A stretch of 64,000 bases of DNA from positions 85,146-149,145 of the forward strand of contig NZ_MAIQ01000001.1 in assembly GCF_001678845.1 (NCBI RefSeq). The letters are read 5' to 3'. Below the pieces are notes generated by a model, which was not told the origin of the DNA, searched no databases, and saw only the letters and a program-made list of their open reading frames with translations. The translations under genes and the position numbers were made by a program. The DNA is from Christensenella intestinihominis. GTDB taxonomy: Bacteria > Bacillota > Clostridia > Christensenellales > Christensenellaceae. Numbering within the stretch: the first letter of the stretch is position 1; every line of letters starts with the position of its first letter. Of the stretch, positions 36,725-46,110 are shown piece by piece.

Positions 36725-36757
36725 ATGCCCTGATACCGGAAAGAGCAGTTGTTTTCC

Positions 36758-36786
36758 TTGAAAACAGAGCATAAAACCGATACAAT
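36758..36786 (+). promoter_or_regulatory. Promoter of purB
   Basis: TTGAAA at 36758-36763 and TACAAT at 36781-36786 with a 17-base spacer, 41 bases before the ATG. Confidence 0.75.
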
Positions 36787-36827
36787 AATAAAGGTACAAT
36801 TTTAATCGAAAAGGCGGTATTGAGTCA

Positions 36828-38255
36828 ATGAAGGACGTTTACGAAAATCCATTAATCACGAGATATTCCAGCCGGGAAATGGCGCATACCTTTTCCGACG
36901 ATATGAAATTCAAGACGTGGCGGCGCCTGTGGATCGCGCTTGCGGAAGCGGAACACGAAATGGGGCTGCCCATTTCAAAAGAACAAATTGACGAACTGAA
37001 GGCCCACGCGGAGGATATTAATTATGACGTTGCCCAGGCGCGTGAACGCGAGGTGCGCCACGATGTGATGTCCCATGTGTATGCCTATGGCGTCCAGTGT
37101 CCGAAAGCCAAAGGGATTATCCACCTCGGGGCGACGAGCTGCTATGTTGGGGATAATACGGATATTATTGTAATGGACCAGGCAATTTCCATTATCGAGG
37201 AAAAGCTGGTAAACGTCATCGCGCGCCTGAAAGAGTTTGCCCTGGATTACAAGGATATGCCGACCCTTGGTTTTACGCATTACCAGCCTGCCCAGTTGAC
37301 GACAGTCGGGAAGCGCGCCACGCTGTGGATGCAGGACCTTGTGATGGATTACGAGCAGCTTCAATTTGTAAAGTCCCAAATCAGGCTCCGCGGCGTGAAG
37401 GGAACGACCGGCACACAGGCCAGTTTCCTGACGCTTTTCGAGGGCGATGCGGCCAAAGTCAGGGAGCTTGAACAAAAGGTTGCCAAAAAGCTTGGCTACG
37501 ATAAGGTATACGCGGTTACAGGACAAACATATCCGCGTAAATTTGACAGTATTGTTGTCGACCTGCTTTCTTCCATTGCGCAGAGCGCATATAAATTTGC
37601 AAACGACCTCCGGCTGCTTCAAAATTTAAAGGAGGTGGAGGAGCCGTTCGGGAAAAAACAGATCGGTTCATCCGCAATGGCGTATAAGCGTAATCCGATG
37701 CGTTCTGAGCGGATTTGCTCGCTTGCCCGGTACATTATCAGCCTTGCGTCAAGTCCGGCGATTACGGCCTCTACACAATGGTTTGAACGAACCCTTGACG
37801 ACAGCGCAAATAAGCGGCTCGTTATTCCGCAGGCATTTATGGCCCTTGATGCCGTGCTGAATATTTACCTCAATGTTTCAAGCGGAATGGTTGTGTATCC
37901 AAAGGTAATCGAAAAACGCATCCGCGAGGAACTTCCGTTCATGGCGACCGAAACTATTTTAATGGATGCCGTCAAGCGGGGAGGGGACCGGCAGGAATTG
38001 CACGAAAAAATCCGCGAATATTCCATGCAGGCAGGCGCCCGCGTGAAGGAAGAAGGCAAATCCAATAATCTGATCGAACTGATTAAAGCGGACGCGGCTT
38101 TCCGCATGAAGGCGGAAGAAATCGACGAGATTATGGACCCGCGTAATTTCATCGGCCTTGCGGATATACAAACGGAAGATTTCATCCGCGAGGTGGCAGA
38201 CCCGATCCTGGAAAAGTACGGCGATCTTTCCATGCAAGGGGAAATAAACGTATAA
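36828..38255 (+). CDS. purB: Adenylosuccinate lyase
   Basis: PurB acts twice in purine synthesis, releasing fumarate from SAICAR and from adenylosuccinate. The 475-residue protein belongs to the fumarase/aspartase superfamily. It shows 'HDVMSHVYAYG' near residue 80, 'HLGATSCYVGDNTDI' near 103, 'TLGFTHYQPAQLTTVGKRA' in parts near 146, and the signature loop 'GSSAMAYKRNPMRSE' near 282. Length and motifs match the long clostridial type. It is a single-gene unit with its own promoter. Confidence 0.96.
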   Translation: MKDVYENPLITRYSSREMAHTFSDDMKFKTWRRLWIALAEAEHEMGLPISKEQIDELKAHAEDINYDVAQAREREVRHDVMSHVYAYGVQCPKAKGIIHLGATSCYVGDNTDIIVMDQAISIIEEKLVNVIARLKEFALDYKDMPTLGFTHYQPAQLTTVGKRATLWMQDLVMDYEQLQFVKSQIRLRGVKGTTGTQASFLTLFEGDAAKVRELEQKVAKKLGYDKVYAVTGQTYPRKFDSIVVDLLSSIAQSAYKFANDLRLLQNLKEVEEPFGKKQIGSSAMAYKRNPMRSERICSLARYIISLASSPAITASTQWFERTLDDSANKRLVIPQAFMALDAVLNIYLNVSSGMVVYPKVIEKRIREELPFMATETILMDAVKRGGDRQELHEKIREYSMQAGARVKEEGKSNNLIELIKADAAFRMKAEEIDEIMDPRNFIGLADIQTEDFIREVADPILEKYGDLSMQGEINV

Positions 38256-38344
38256 TGAAGCGAAAAATGTTTAAATCTTTGTCATGAGTTTATTTATAAT
38301 GCATCCGAATTATTAATAAAATCGTGAAAAAGGAGTATGTATTT

Positions 38345-38890
38345 ATGAAAGATTTAAAGGGTACGAAAACAGAAAAATGTTTACAGGACGCTTTTGCGGG
38401 CGAATCTCAGGCTCACATGAAATATCTCTATTATTCTTCACAGGCGAAAAAGGACGGGTATGTCCAGATTTCCAATATTTTTGCGGAAACATCCGCCAAT
38501 GAAAAGGAGCACGCAAAGCTGTGGTTCAAATGGCTGCATCCCGATAACAAGATTCCGGACACGATTACGAATTTGCAGGATGCCGCGGCGGGCGAGCACT
38601 ATGAAACGTCCGAAATGTATCCTTCCTTCGCAAAGATTGCGGAAGAGGAAGGCTTCACGGAAATTGCCCGTGAGTTCAAGGGTGCCGCAGCTGTCGAGCA
38701 GGAGCATGAAAACAGGTACCGCAAGCTGGCGGATAACCTTACGGACGGAAAGGTGTTCGAGCGTGATACGGAGGTCCTTTGGCAGTGCATCAACTGCGGA
38801 CATATCCAGAAATCCAAAGCTGCTCCGGAAAAATGTCCGGTTTGCCAGCATCCGAAGGCATATTTCCAACTTAAAGAAGACAATTATTGA
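38345..38890 (+). CDS. rbr: Rubrerythrin
   Basis: Rubrerythrin reduces hydrogen peroxide in anaerobes. The 181-residue protein has the ferritin-like diiron domain with 'FAGESQAHMKYLYYS' near residue 15, 'ETSANEKEHAKLW' near 46, and 'AAVEQEHENRY' near 115. The C-terminal rubredoxin-like domain has its FeS4 site in 'WQCINCGHIQKSKAAPEKCPVC', two CxxC pairs. I chose ATG at 38345 behind AAAGGAG; an upstream GTG is in frame but poorly placed. It supports an anaerobic host. Confidence 0.96.
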   Translation: MKDLKGTKTEKCLQDAFAGESQAHMKYLYYSSQAKKDGYVQISNIFAETSANEKEHAKLWFKWLHPDNKIPDTITNLQDAAAGEHYETSEMYPSFAKIAEEEGFTEIAREFKGAAAVEQEHENRYRKLADNLTDGKVFERDTEVLWQCINCGHIQKSKAAPEKCPVCQHPKAYFQLKEDNY

Positions 38891-38907
38891 TTTTAAGAAA
38901 CAGCAGG

Positions 38908-38938
38908 AAAACGGGAAGCGATGGTTTCCCGTTTTTTC
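38908..38938 (+). terminator. Terminator of rubrerythrin
   Basis: AAAACGGGAA at 38908-38917 pairs with TTCCCGTTTT at 38926-38935, with a T-run continuing to 38937. Confidence 0.85.
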
Positions 38939-39030
38939 TGTCTTCAATTGGAAAATAAGAAGGAACAAGTCTTTTTTTTTGCCAACAATCGTGATAAATT
39001 AGATAGAGGATTCATGAACGGAGGAAAACA

Positions 39031-39948
39031 ATGGTCGATGTATTGCTCGCCACTTACAATGGGGAAGCCTATCTTAGGGAGATGATAGACTCCCTGCTGA
39101 AGCAGACCATGCAGGACTTTCACGTTTACATTAGGGACGATGGGTCGACTGACGGGACGGCCGTCATTATCGAGGGGTTCCGGCAGGCTTATCCGGATAA
39201 ATTTACTGTAATTTGCGATGACCTTTCGTTTGGGAACGCGCGTGATAATTTTTTTGCGCTTCTTCCTTACGCAAAGCAGGAGTATGTGATGTTCGCGGAC
39301 CAGGACGATATCTGGCTCCCGGATAAAATCGAACTTGCGGTTTCCACGATGGAAATTGCCCGGGACGATTTGGGGGACGGCCCCCTGCTTGCGCATTCCG
39401 ACCTGACGGTAGTGGGCGAGAATGGCGCTGTAATTCATCCCTCGTTGTTTTCATTACAAAAATTGGACCCGGAACGTTTATACCTGAACCAGCTGCTTTC
39501 TCAGAATAATATTACCGGCTGTACGATGCTGATGAACCGCCCGCTTGTTGAAATAATCCGGACAAGCGGGGAAGCGCTGATGCACGATTGGTGGATTGGC
39601 CTTGTCGCCGCTGCCTTCGGTCATATTGTAGTTGCGCCAAACCGCATTCATTACCGCCAGCACCATGCCAACGCGGTAGGAGCCAAGGATGTCAAGAGCG
39701 CTTCCTATTTCAGGCAGAAATTAGCGAATACCGGCGGAATCCGCGAGTCGATCCGGGCGACTTACAGGCAGGCGGAAGCATTCCTGCAAATTTACCGGGA
39801 TTTGCTGGATGATGAACAGCAGGACTTAATTCGCGTATTTACAAGCCTTGGGGAACAGAGCGCGCTGAAGCGGATGCGCCTGCTTTCCAGGTACAAATTA
39901 TATAAAAGCGGGGCTTACCGCAAAATCGGACAGATAATCTATGGATAA
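39031..39948 (+). CDS. Family 2 glycosyltransferase (rhamnosyltransferase-like)
   Basis: The 305-residue soluble protein has the GT-A fold start 'VLLATYNGEAYLREMIDSLLKQT' in parts, the nucleotide-sugar motif 'RDDGSTDGT' near 37, and the metal-binding 'MFADQDDIWLPDKI' near 88. It resembles WbbL/RgpB-type rhamnosyltransferases of cell-wall polysaccharide synthesis. It stands alone, without other glycan genes, so the acceptor is unknown. CGGAGG precedes the ATG. Confidence 0.88.
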   Translation: MVDVLLATYNGEAYLREMIDSLLKQTMQDFHVYIRDDGSTDGTAVIIEGFRQAYPDKFTVICDDLSFGNARDNFFALLPYAKQEYVMFADQDDIWLPDKIELAVSTMEIARDDLGDGPLLAHSDLTVVGENGAVIHPSLFSLQKLDPERLYLNQLLSQNNITGCTMLMNRPLVEIIRTSGEALMHDWWIGLVAAAFGHIVVAPNRIHYRQHHANAVGAKDVKSASYFRQKLANTGGIRESIRATYRQAEAFLQIYRDLLDDEQQDLIRVFTSLGEQSALKRMRLLSRYKLYKSGAYRKIGQIIYG

Positions 39949-39963
39949 GGAAGTAAGGAAAAT

Positions 39964-41211
39964 ATGAAAGCTGAAATTTTATGCGTTGGAACGGAATTGC
40001 TGCTCGGGGATATCATCAACACCAACGCGGCTTATATTGCAAAAGAGCTTGCCGCTATCGGCATCGATGTTTATTACCAAACGGTTGTGGGGGATAATGA
40101 CGGCAGGCTGAAGGACAGCCTGGCGCTTGCCTTTTCGCGTGCGGACGTTGTCGTAATGACGGGCGGCCTGGGCCCCACCTATGACGATCTTACCAAGGAA
40201 ACGGTAGCGGACTATTTCCATAGGAAAATGGTGATGGATGAAGCATCCCTGCAAAGCATTGAAGGATTTTTCAACCGGCTCAAACGGCCGATGACGGAAA
40301 ATAATAAAAAACAGGCGCTGATGCCGGAAGGGGCGGTAATTTTCCCAAACAGCAACGGAACCGCGCCCGGCCTTGCAGTCTCGGAAAACGGAAAGACGGC
40401 CATCCTTCTCCCGGGGCCTCCTTCGGAGATGCAGCCGATGTTCCAGCAGGCGGTGCTTCCGTATTTGATGGGATTTTCTGATAAAGTTCTCGTTTCACAC
40501 AATGTGCGGGTATTTGGGATGGGTGAATCACGTGTGGAGGACGCGCTGTATGATTTGATGAAAAACAGTACCAATCCAACCATTGCGCCATATGCAAAGG
40601 AAGGAGAGGTAACCCTGCGGGTAACCGCCGCCGCGGATACGAAGGAAAAATGCGAAGAGATGATTGCGCCTGTAATTGGACAAATCCGCGAAGTGCTGGG
40701 CAAATATATTTATGGAATTGACGTTCCCAATCTCCAGACGGCTGCCGTAACGGAATTAATCAGGAAAAAAATTACGATTGCAACAGCGGAGAGCTGTACC
40801 GGCGGCCTTGTATCGGAGCGGATTACGCAGGTGCCAGGCGCAAGTGAAATTTTCGGATGCGGCGTGTGCTCTTACGCGAATGAAATAAAGCATCGCGTCC
40901 TCGGTGTTTCCGAAGAAACGCTTGCGAAATATGGTGCGGTTTCCGAGCAAACGGCGCAGGAGATGGCGCACGGCGTAAGAACGCTTGCCGGAGCTGATAT
41001 CGGCATTTCCACTACGGGGATTGCCGGCCCGGGGGGCGGAACGCCCGAAAAGCCTGTTGGGCTTGTTTATGTTGGAATCGACAGCGACAGGCTTACGACA
41101 GTGCTTAAACTCAATATTAACTATCACAAGGCGGATGAACGTACCTATATCCGCCATATGACGGCGCAAAATGTGTTCAAGCTGGTGCTAAAGGCTTTGG
41201 AAAATTATTAA
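39964..41211 (+). CDS. cinA: CinA family protein (ADP-ribose pyrophosphatase / nicotinamide-nucleotide amidase)
   Basis: The 415-residue protein joins an N-terminal MoCF-like domain (about 1-170, 'GTELLLGDIINTNAAYIA', 'MTGGLGPTYDDLT') to a C-terminal PncC amidase domain (about 255-415, 'AESCTGGLVSERITQVPGAS', 'STTGIAGPGGGTPEKPVG'). The two domains handle NAD-cycle products. Its stop shares the palindromic TTAA with the stop of the convergent EamA gene. In Bacillus cinA lies next to recA; here they are 22 kb apart. Confidence 0.94.
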   Translation: MKAEILCVGTELLLGDIINTNAAYIAKELAAIGIDVYYQTVVGDNDGRLKDSLALAFSRADVVVMTGGLGPTYDDLTKETVADYFHRKMVMDEASLQSIEGFFNRLKRPMTENNKKQALMPEGAVIFPNSNGTAPGLAVSENGKTAILLPGPPSEMQPMFQQAVLPYLMGFSDKVLVSHNVRVFGMGESRVEDALYDLMKNSTNPTIAPYAKEGEVTLRVTAAADTKEKCEEMIAPVIGQIREVLGKYIYGIDVPNLQTAAVTELIRKKITIATAESCTGGLVSERITQVPGASEIFGCGVCSYANEIKHRVLGVSEETLAKYGAVSEQTAQEMAHGVRTLAGADIGISTTGIAGPGGGTPEKPVGLVYVGIDSDRLTTVLKLNINYHKADERTYIRHMTAQNVFKLVLKALENY

Positions 41212-42098
41212 CGAAGCACGGGTTCCTTTTTCCTGAAATTGATCTCAAGGATTACAATGGAGACCATGATAATCGCGCCGCCTGCAACAAGCGACCAGGT
41301 TACGGGTTCAAGCCCGAGCAGGACGGAAATGATGCTTGCAAACATCCCTTCCAGTGAAATAATCAGTGCGGAGCGCGGCGCAGGGATATATTTCTGCGCG
41401 GTGCATTCGAGCAAATAGGGAAGCGCGGTGCACACTACGCCGAGATAGACGGTAATCCAAACCGCGGCGCCGAACATGGGCGTAAATGTGGCCTGCTGCC
41501 CGAACAAAAGGAAGTAAACAAGCGCGACTGCGCCCGTTACCGCAATCTGCACAAACGAAAAGGATGCCGCTTCCGATTCGTTTGCCGCATAACCGATGTA
41601 GGCGATCTGTATTGCATAGGAAGCGGCGCATAGAAGGGAAAGAACGTCCCCTAGGTTAAAAGTGATCGCCGTATCAAATGCCCTTGTGAGGATGGAAATT
41701 CCGAAAAAGCCGATCGCCACCGCAAGGAAGGTCTTAAAGGGAGGACGTTTTTTCAGGAGCAGCCAACTGATGAACGGCACAAAGATTACGTTCGTCGTTG
41801 TCAGGAAAGCATTGTTTGAAACGTCGGTATACTGCATACCAATCGTTTGTAAAAGAAAACCGGCCGACATAAATATGCCGGCAATTACGCCGTGTTTTAC
41901 CTGGACCTTTGTCAGGCGTTTTATCCACGGAAAGAAGATTAACAGCATCGCCCCGGCGGCAAACAGCATACGGAACACGACAATCAGGGAGGAAGACATC
42001 CCATAATCCTGCGCGAATTTTGTGCCGATGAAGCCGGTGCTCCATGTAATTGCCACAATAAGCAGCATAAAATCGTACTTAAAAGCAGATGCTTTCAC
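41208..42098 (-). CDS. EamA/DMT family membrane transporter
   Basis: The 296-residue protein on the minus strand has about ten hydrophobic segments arranged as two EamA repeats, starting 'DFMLLIVAITWSTGFIGTKFA' in parts and ending with a short basic tail. Family members export metabolites or amino acids; substrate unknown. It is the only convincing minus-strand gene in the window, convergent with cinA and divergent from the sirtuin gene, so it probably has its own promoter near 42110-42170. Confidence 0.9.
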   Translation of the reverse strand: MKASAFKYDFMLLIVAITWSTGFIGTKFAQDYGMSSSLIVVFRMLFAAGAMLLIFFPWIKRLTKVQVKHGVIAGIFMSAGFLLQTIGMQYTDVSNNAFLTTTNVIFVPFISWLLLKKRPPFKTFLAVAIGFFGISILTRAFDTAITFNLGDVLSLLCAASYAIQIAYIGYAANESEAASFSFVQIAVTGAVALVYFLLFGQQATFTPMFGAAVWITVYLGVVCTALPYLLECTAQKYIPAPRSALIISLEGMFASIISVLLGLEPVTWSLVAGGAIIMVSIVILEINFRKKEPVLR

Positions 42099-42184
42099 GG
42101 AATTTCCCCTTTTACTTTTTTACAAACAAGGTTTATATTAACATAATTTTTATAGGATCACAATTGAAAAACGGGGTGACAAAA

Positions 42185-42898
42185 ATGGATGGAATCCAAA
42201 AACTCAGAGATATGGTTGACGTAAGCCGGAGGATCGTTTTTTTCGGCGGCGCGGGGGTATCGACGGAAAGCGGGATACCGGACTTTCGCAGTGTCGACGG
42301 ACTTTATCACCAAACCTACCGCTATCCGCCTGAAACGATACTCAGTCATGACTTTTTTATGGCCCGCACGGAAGAATTCTATGAATTTTACCGTGCGAAG
42401 ATGCTCGCGCTTGACGCGCAGCCAAATGCGGCCCACAAAAAGCTTGCCGAATGGGAGCGGGCAGGGAAGCTTACCGCGGTTGTCACGCAGAATATTGACG
42501 GTCTCCATCAAAAGGCAGGCTCGAAAAATGTGCTTGAACTGCATGGGTCGGTCTATCGAAATTATTGTATGGATTGCGGAAAAAGCTATGATGTGGAGGC
42601 GATTGCGGAAAGCCGCGGAGTTCCGCGCTGTGCGTGCGGCGGCATCATAAAACCGGATGTGGTGCTGTACGGCGAATCCCTCGATAATAAGACTGTCGAG
42701 CAGGCTGTCCTGGATATTTCGCAGGCGGATATGCTCATAATCGGCGGGACCTCCCTCGCCGTTTATCCGGCAGCCGGATTGATCGATTACTATAAGGGAA
42801 ACCGGCTCGTGCTGATTAACCAATCCCCCACACAGTATGACCGCAATGCGGATTTGCTGCTGCAAGAGAAAATCGGAAGCGTTTTTTCCGAAGTATAA
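42185..42898 (+). CDS. cobB: NAD-dependent protein deacylase, Sir2 family
   Basis: Sirtuins remove acyl groups from lysines using NAD. The 237-residue protein has 'GAGVSTESGIPDFRS' near residue 22, 'TQNIDGLHQKAGS' near 99, the catalytic His in 'LHGSVYRNYC', two zinc cysteine pairs ('CMDC' and 'CACGG'), and 'GTSLAVYPAAGL'. The ATG at 42185 follows GGGGTGA; the longer frame from 42089 overlaps the divergent gene start and is less likely. Confidence 0.95.
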   Translation: MDGIQKLRDMVDVSRRIVFFGGAGVSTESGIPDFRSVDGLYHQTYRYPPETILSHDFFMARTEEFYEFYRAKMLALDAQPNAAHKKLAEWERAGKLTAVVTQNIDGLHQKAGSKNVLELHGSVYRNYCMDCGKSYDVEAIAESRGVPRCACGGIIKPDVVLYGESLDNKTVEQAVLDISQADMLIIGGTSLAVYPAAGLIDYYKGNRLVLINQSPTQYDRNADLLLQEKIGSVFSEV

Positions 42899-42999
42899 CC
42901 GGGCAGGCAGCCTCCTTCTGTTTTAATGTACGGGTATTTTGTTTATCTATTACAAGTAGAAATAAATATTCCGTTTATATAGCAGGGGGAGGTTTTTTG

Positions 43000-44172
43000 A
43001 TGGATTACGAAAAAAAAGCGTTGGAAATGCATAAAAAATGGCAGGGAAAAATAGAAGTAACAAGCAGGGTACCGCTCCGGGATAAGGAAGATTTGTCGAT
43101 TGCTTATACGCCCGGGGTCGCGGCGCCATGCCTTGCGATTGAAAAGGACCCTTCGCTTTCCTACGAACATACCCGGCGGCATAATCTCGTCGCGGTGGTA
43201 ACGGATGGCTCGGCTGTGCTTGGCCTTGGCGATATCGGCCCGGAAGCGGGCATGCCGGTCATGGAAGGCAAGTGCGTACTATTCAAAACGTTCGGCGGCG
43301 TAGACGCGTTTCCGCTTTGCATCCGCAGCAAGGATGTGAACGAAATCGTCAGCACTGTGTCACTGCTTGCGGGAAGTTTTGGTGGAATAAACCTGGAGGA
43401 TATCAGCGCGCCGCGCTGCTTTGAGATAGAAAAACAGCTTAAGGAAAAATGCGATATCCCGGTTTTTCACGACGACCAGCACGGGACGGCAATTGTTACG
43501 CTGGCGGCCCTTTTAAACGCGCTTAAGCTTGTTAAAAAGGATATCAATGACATCAGTGTCGTGACCTCGGGCGCGGGTGCGGCAGGGATTGCAATTATCA
43601 AGCTCCTGATGTCCATGGGCCTTGAAGATGTTGTCATGTGCGACCGCCACGGGGCAATTTACGAAGGCCGTGATAACCTGAACGAAGAAAAAACTGAAAT
43701 GGCCGCGATTTCAAACAGGAAAAAGAAAAAGGGAAGCCTCGAGGATGTCATAAAAGGCGCGGATGTGTTTATCGGCGTTTCTGCGCCGGGAACCGTAACG
43801 GAGGATATGGTGCGTTCCATGGCCAAGGATGCGATTCTTTTTCCGATGGCAAACCCGACGCCCGAGATCATGCCGGACCTTGCCCTAAAGGCAGGGGCGG
43901 CTGTTGTGGGAACGGGCCGCAGCGATTTTCCGAATCAAATTAACAATGTACTTGCTTTCCCGGGAATTTTCCGGGGAGCGCTCGACGTACGTGCAGGCGA
44001 CATCAATGATGAAATGAAGGTTGCCGCCGCGCGTGCAATTGCGGCGCTGATTCCGGAAGCGGATTTGACTCCGGAATATGTAATTCCGTCTCCCTTTGAC
44101 CGTCGGGTAGCGCCTGCGGTTGCGAAGGCGGTCGCACAGGCGGCGAAGGATACGGGAGTGAATCGAATCTGA
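43000..44172 (+). CDS. NAD(P)-dependent malic enzyme
   Basis: Malic enzyme converts malate to pyruvate and CO2. The 390-residue protein is the short bacterial form: 'SIAYTPGVAAPCLAI' near 30, 'VTDGSAVLGLGDIGPEAGMPVMEGK' in parts, 'FHDDQHGTAIVTLAAL' near 152, a nucleotide-binding 'GAGAAGIAIIKLL', and 'FPMANPTPE'. I prefer ATG at 43000 over an adjacent TTG; GGGGGAGG lies seven bases upstream. It stands before citrate synthase but has its own terminator. Confidence 0.95.
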   Translation: MDYEKKALEMHKKWQGKIEVTSRVPLRDKEDLSIAYTPGVAAPCLAIEKDPSLSYEHTRRHNLVAVVTDGSAVLGLGDIGPEAGMPVMEGKCVLFKTFGGVDAFPLCIRSKDVNEIVSTVSLLAGSFGGINLEDISAPRCFEIEKQLKEKCDIPVFHDDQHGTAIVTLAALLNALKLVKKDINDISVVTSGAGAAGIAIIKLLMSMGLEDVVMCDRHGAIYEGRDNLNEEKTEMAAISNRKKKKGSLEDVIKGADVFIGVSAPGTVTEDMVRSMAKDAILFPMANPTPEIMPDLALKAGAAVVGTGRSDFPNQINNVLAFPGIFRGALDVRAGDINDEMKVAAARAIAALIPEADLTPEYVIPSPFDRRVAPAVAKAVAQAAKDTGVNRI

Positions 44173-44179
44173 ATAATGC

Positions 44180-44213
44180 AAAGCATCCGGGATAGAAAAT
44201 TCCGGATGCTTTT
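44180..44213 (+). terminator. Terminator of the malic enzyme gene
   Basis: AAAGCATCCGG at 44180-44190 pairs with CCGGATGCTTT at 44202-44212, with one more T after it. Confidence 0.85.
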
Positions 44214-44303
44214 GTACATTTCCGGGAACTTTTCCATACGGGTTCCTGAAAGGTTTTTTGCACCTGCGAAAAGGGTTTGATGCATAAAGTAACAAAAAAA
44301 AGC

Positions 44304-44525
44304 GTTACAGAAGGCCGTTTTTGTAGTATAATGAAATTATTAACAATTTGTTACCCGTTTATTAGGAAATCGTGAACTGTGATCATTTAATTGTGGGAAG
44401 CAAAATCAGCCATGAATCAATCACCGGATGCATGACAGAGTGTTTGCTCTATCATGAGGGCGGGAATGGCGAAACAAGGCAGGATAACGCAGTTTAAAAC
44501 AATACTGGAAAGAGGAGGAAAGTGC
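44304..44525 (+). promoter_or_regulatory. Promoter and long leader of citrate synthase
   Basis: GTTACA at 44304-44309 and TATAAT at 44327-44332 are 17 bases apart. The leader is about 185 bases. It contains a hairpin, CATGA-AGAG with CTCT-TCATG, at about 44431-44456. I did not recognise a riboswitch class. GAGGAGG precedes the gene. Confidence 0.55.
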
Positions 44526-45893
44526 ATGGAAAATAAAAATATTTCTGAAATCACGCCGGAAATTTACGAGCTGACGGAACGAATCTATCAGACTGGTACC
44601 ATTGATCCTGAATTATATACAAAATACGAGGTCAAGCGCGGCTTGCGCGATATCAGCGGCAAAGGCGTTCTGGCCGGACTGACGAGGATATCGGATATCC
44701 AGTCTTTTATTGAGAAAGACGGCGAACGTATTCCCTGTGAGGGAAAATTGTTCTACCGCGGAATCAATATCAAAGAAATCGTAAGGGGCTTTATGCAGGA
44801 AAAGCGTCATGGCTTTGAAGAGGTTGTATACCTCCTGATGATGGGGAACCTCCCTGATAAAAAACAGCTTGACGACTTCACAAAGCTTTTGGCGCATTAT
44901 CGGACGCTCCCGACCAGCTTCGTACGGGATATTATTATGAAGGCGCCCAGCCCGGATATGATGAATACGCTTGCACGGAGTGTGCTTACGCTTTATTCTT
45001 ATGACGATAAAGCAAATGATATTTCGATTCCCAACGTATTGCGCCAGTCCCTGCAGCTAATTGCGCTGTTCCCGCTGCTGTCGGTATACGGCTACCAGGC
45101 CTATCGCCATTATCATGATGGACAGAGCCTCTTTATCCACGTGCCCGATCCGGAGCTTTCGACAGCGGAAAACATTTTGCATTTGCTTCGGCCGGACAGC
45201 AAATATACCGAGCTGGAAGCGAGAATACTCGACGTATCGCTTGTGCTCCATGCGGAGCATGGCGGCGGTAACAACTCAACCTTTACGACACATGTCGTCT
45301 CTTCCTCGGGAACGGATACCTATTCCACAGTGGCGGCGTCCCTCGGGTCTCTCAAGGGGCCGAAGCATGGCGGCGCAAACATTAAGGTTGTCCAGATGGT
45401 CGAGGATATGAAAAAGAACCTTTCCGACTGGACCAGCGAAAGTGAAGTGCGGGATTACCTGACCAAGCTGCTTAATAAGCAGGCGTTTGATAAAGCGGGC
45501 CTGATTTATGGTATGGGGCATGCGGTTTATTCATTGTCCGACCCGCGTGCGGATATATTCAAAAGCTTTGTTGAAAACCTCTCGGAAGCAAAAGGCCTTT
45601 CCGATGAATTTAAGCTTTATACGCTCGTAGAGCGGCTCGCGCCCGAAGTAATCGCCAAAGAGCGCAGGATATACAAGGGTGTCAGCGCAAATGTCGACTT
45701 CTACAGCGGTTTTGTATACAATATGCTCAAGCTTCCGACCGAGCTGTTTACGCCGATTTTTGCGATCGCGCGTATTGCGGGGTGGAGTGCGCACCGCATT
45801 GAAGAGCTTTCCAATGCGGGCAAAATCATTCGCCCGGCCTATAAGAATATTCAGGACGAACGTCCCTATATTCCGCTGGACGAACGTAATTAA
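44526..45893 (+). CDS. gltA: Citrate synthase (citrate/2-methylcitrate synthase family)
   Basis: The enzyme condenses oxaloacetate with acetyl-CoA. The 455-residue protein is the clostridial type: 'GLRDISGKGVLAGLTRIS' in parts near 34, 'LFYRGINIKEIV', 'LHAEHGGGNNSTF' near 240 with a catalytic His, 'GSLKGPKHGGAN' near 275, and 'GMGHAVYSLSDPRA' near 330 with the second His. An upstream in-frame ATG at 44454 is less likely than 44526, which has GAGGAGG. Methylcitrate synthase activity cannot be excluded. Confidence 0.93.
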   Translation: MENKNISEITPEIYELTERIYQTGTIDPELYTKYEVKRGLRDISGKGVLAGLTRISDIQSFIEKDGERIPCEGKLFYRGINIKEIVRGFMQEKRHGFEEVVYLLMMGNLPDKKQLDDFTKLLAHYRTLPTSFVRDIIMKAPSPDMMNTLARSVLTLYSYDDKANDISIPNVLRQSLQLIALFPLLSVYGYQAYRHYHDGQSLFIHVPDPELSTAENILHLLRPDSKYTELEARILDVSLVLHAEHGGGNNSTFTTHVVSSSGTDTYSTVAASLGSLKGPKHGGANIKVVQMVEDMKKNLSDWTSESEVRDYLTKLLNKQAFDKAGLIYGMGHAVYSLSDPRADIFKSFVENLSEAKGLSDEFKLYTLVERLAPEVIAKERRIYKGVSANVDFYSGFVYNMLKLPTELFTPIFAIARIAGWSAHRIEELSNAGKIIRPAYKNIQDERPYIPLDERN

Positions 45894-45906
45894 CAGGAGA
45901 ATAAGT

Positions 45907-45938
45907 AAAAAACCGCTTTTGGTAAAAGCGGTTTTTTT
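45907..45938 (+). terminator. Terminator of citrate synthase
   Basis: AACCGCTTTT at 45911-45920 pairs with AAAAGCGGTT at 45924-45933 around GGT, flanked by A- and T-runs. Confidence 0.95.
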
Positions 45939-45950
45939 ATGGGAAAGTAA

Positions 45951-45979
45951 TTGACGCAAAGCATGGTTTCGGGTATAAT
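45951..45979 (+). promoter_or_regulatory. Promoter of tRNA-Trp
   Basis: TTGACG at 45951-45956 and TATAAT at 45974-45979 with a 17-base spacer, 24 bases before the tRNA. Confidence 0.88.
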
Positions 45980-46002
45980 TTAATACGTTGCCTTTCATAA
46001 AT

Positions 46003-46076
46003 AGGGGTGTAGTATAATGGTAGTGCATTGGTCTCCAAAACCAATTGTGGGAGTTCGATCCTCTCCACCCCTGCCA
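46003..46076 (+). tRNA. trnW: tRNA-Trp (anticodon CCA)
   Basis: The acceptor stem AGGGGTG (46003-46009) pairs with CACCCCT (46066-46072); G73 and an encoded CCA follow. The anticodon arm is TTGGT-CTCCAAA-ACCAA, giving anticodon CCA, which reads UGG. The T-loop TTCGATC is standard. It is a monocistronic unit with a good promoter and terminator. Confidence 0.96.
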
Positions 46077-46081
46077 TGCGT

Positions 46082-46110
46082 CGGAACAAAGCTCGCTTTG
46101 TTCCGTTTTT
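46082..46110 (+). terminator. Terminator of tRNA-Trp
   Basis: CGGAACAAAG at 46082-46091 pairs with CTTTGTTCCG at 46096-46105 around CTCG, followed by five T. Confidence 0.95.

Noticed and set aside
38272-38300. Promoter for rubrerythrin with TATAAT at 38295
   Set aside because: The -10 box is good but no -35 box at suitable spacing is convincing; left out of the feature list.
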